Shown piece by piece: positions 5,464 to 5,489 of a DNA stretch of 5,489 nt. The position numbers were made by a program, and so were the translations under genes. Origin of the DNA: Bacillota bacterium (GTDB lineage: Bacteria > Bacillota > Desulfotomaculia > Desulfotomaculales > Desulfotomaculaceae); NCBI GenBank assembly GCA_023481335.1, contig JAMCWI010000063.1, forward strand, positions 1 through 5,489. The letters are read 5' to 3'. The notes under the pieces were generated by a model, which worked only from the letters and a program-made list of their open reading frames with translations, was not told the origin of the DNA and did no database searches. Position 1 is the stretch's first letter; each line of letters begins with the position of its first letter.

Positions 5464-5466
5464 GGT
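5458..5466. other. Second inverted (fold-back) junction, inside aroF
   Basis: Minus-strand aroF homology ends at GGG 5461-5463, and plus-strand N-terminal-domain homology starts at the same ccc. The ccc is probably shared microhomology. The geometry mirrors the join at 118-128. Confidence 0.65.
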
Positions 5467-5489
5467 GTAGAAAATGTTGTACCAATTCT
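5461..5489 (+). CDS. Fragment of the DAHP synthase N-terminal (ferredoxin-like) domain, inverted
   Basis: Read on the plus strand from 5461 the bases give PGVENVVPI followed by a partial Leu or Pro codon. This resembles the end of the N-terminal regulatory domain of type I-beta DAHP synthases, where Thermotoga-type enzymes have a VESVVRVLKPYKL-like segment. It opposes the aroF C-terminal part and would normally lie some 90 residues upstream of GLK. With nine residues the identification is tentative. The break in aroF homology at the same point gives independent support. Confidence 0.6.

Overview
All genes in this window read leftward (minus strand). They are a housekeeping cluster typical of endospore-forming, Desulfotomaculum/Pelotomaculum-type Clostridia (Bacillota). 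In the direction of transcription the order is aroF (DAHP synthase, 5' end missing), tyrA (prephenate dehydrogenase), aroA (EPSP synthase), cmk (cytidylate kinase), plsC (1-acylglycerol-phosphate acyltransferase) and an ispH gene fused in frame to ribosomal-protein-S1 sequence. The assignment rests on gene order, the IspH-S1 fusion and strong AGGAGG-type ribosome binding sites. It comes from recognition, not from a search.

Layout, right to left: (1) 5461-5489 and the aroF 5' end, where the reading frame loses homology abruptly. The last 29 bases instead encode, on the plus strand, what looks like a piece of the N-terminal domain of the same enzyme. (2) aroF 4921-5463. (3) A 102-bp imperfect palindrome built of heptamers (consensus RGCTGAN) in the aroF-tyrA gap. 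(4) tyrA 3900-4781 and aroA 2580-3869, 30 bp apart. (5) A 180-bp gap that opens with a good rho-independent terminator and also holds a possible promoter, a GTGCC/GGCAC palindrome and a perfect Spo0A-box heptamer. (6) cmk 1731-2399, plsC 1143-1721 and ispH-S1 118-1110, tightly spaced and probably co-transcribed. (7) 1-126, where ispH-S1 breaks off inside its first S1 domain and joins a plus-strand piece of a later S1 region.

Working together: AroF commits PEP and erythrose-4-phosphate to the shikimate pathway, AroA makes EPSP, and TyrA sends prephenate to tyrosine. The second group serves CMP/dCMP recycling (Cmk), phosphatidic acid synthesis (PlsC), and the last step of the MEP isoprenoid pathway plus translation (IspH-S1). 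The terminator after aroA suggests two transcription units.

Most notable signal: both ends carry fold-back (inverted) joins within the terminal gene. This pattern is expected of amplification or assembly chimeras, for example multiple displacement amplification, and not of biology. I found no new defence, mobile or catalytic system. The genes themselves are ordinary. The leads worth following are the two end chimeras, the heptad palindrome, the Spo0A-box intergenic region, start-codon corrections for three genes and a start ambiguity for ispH.
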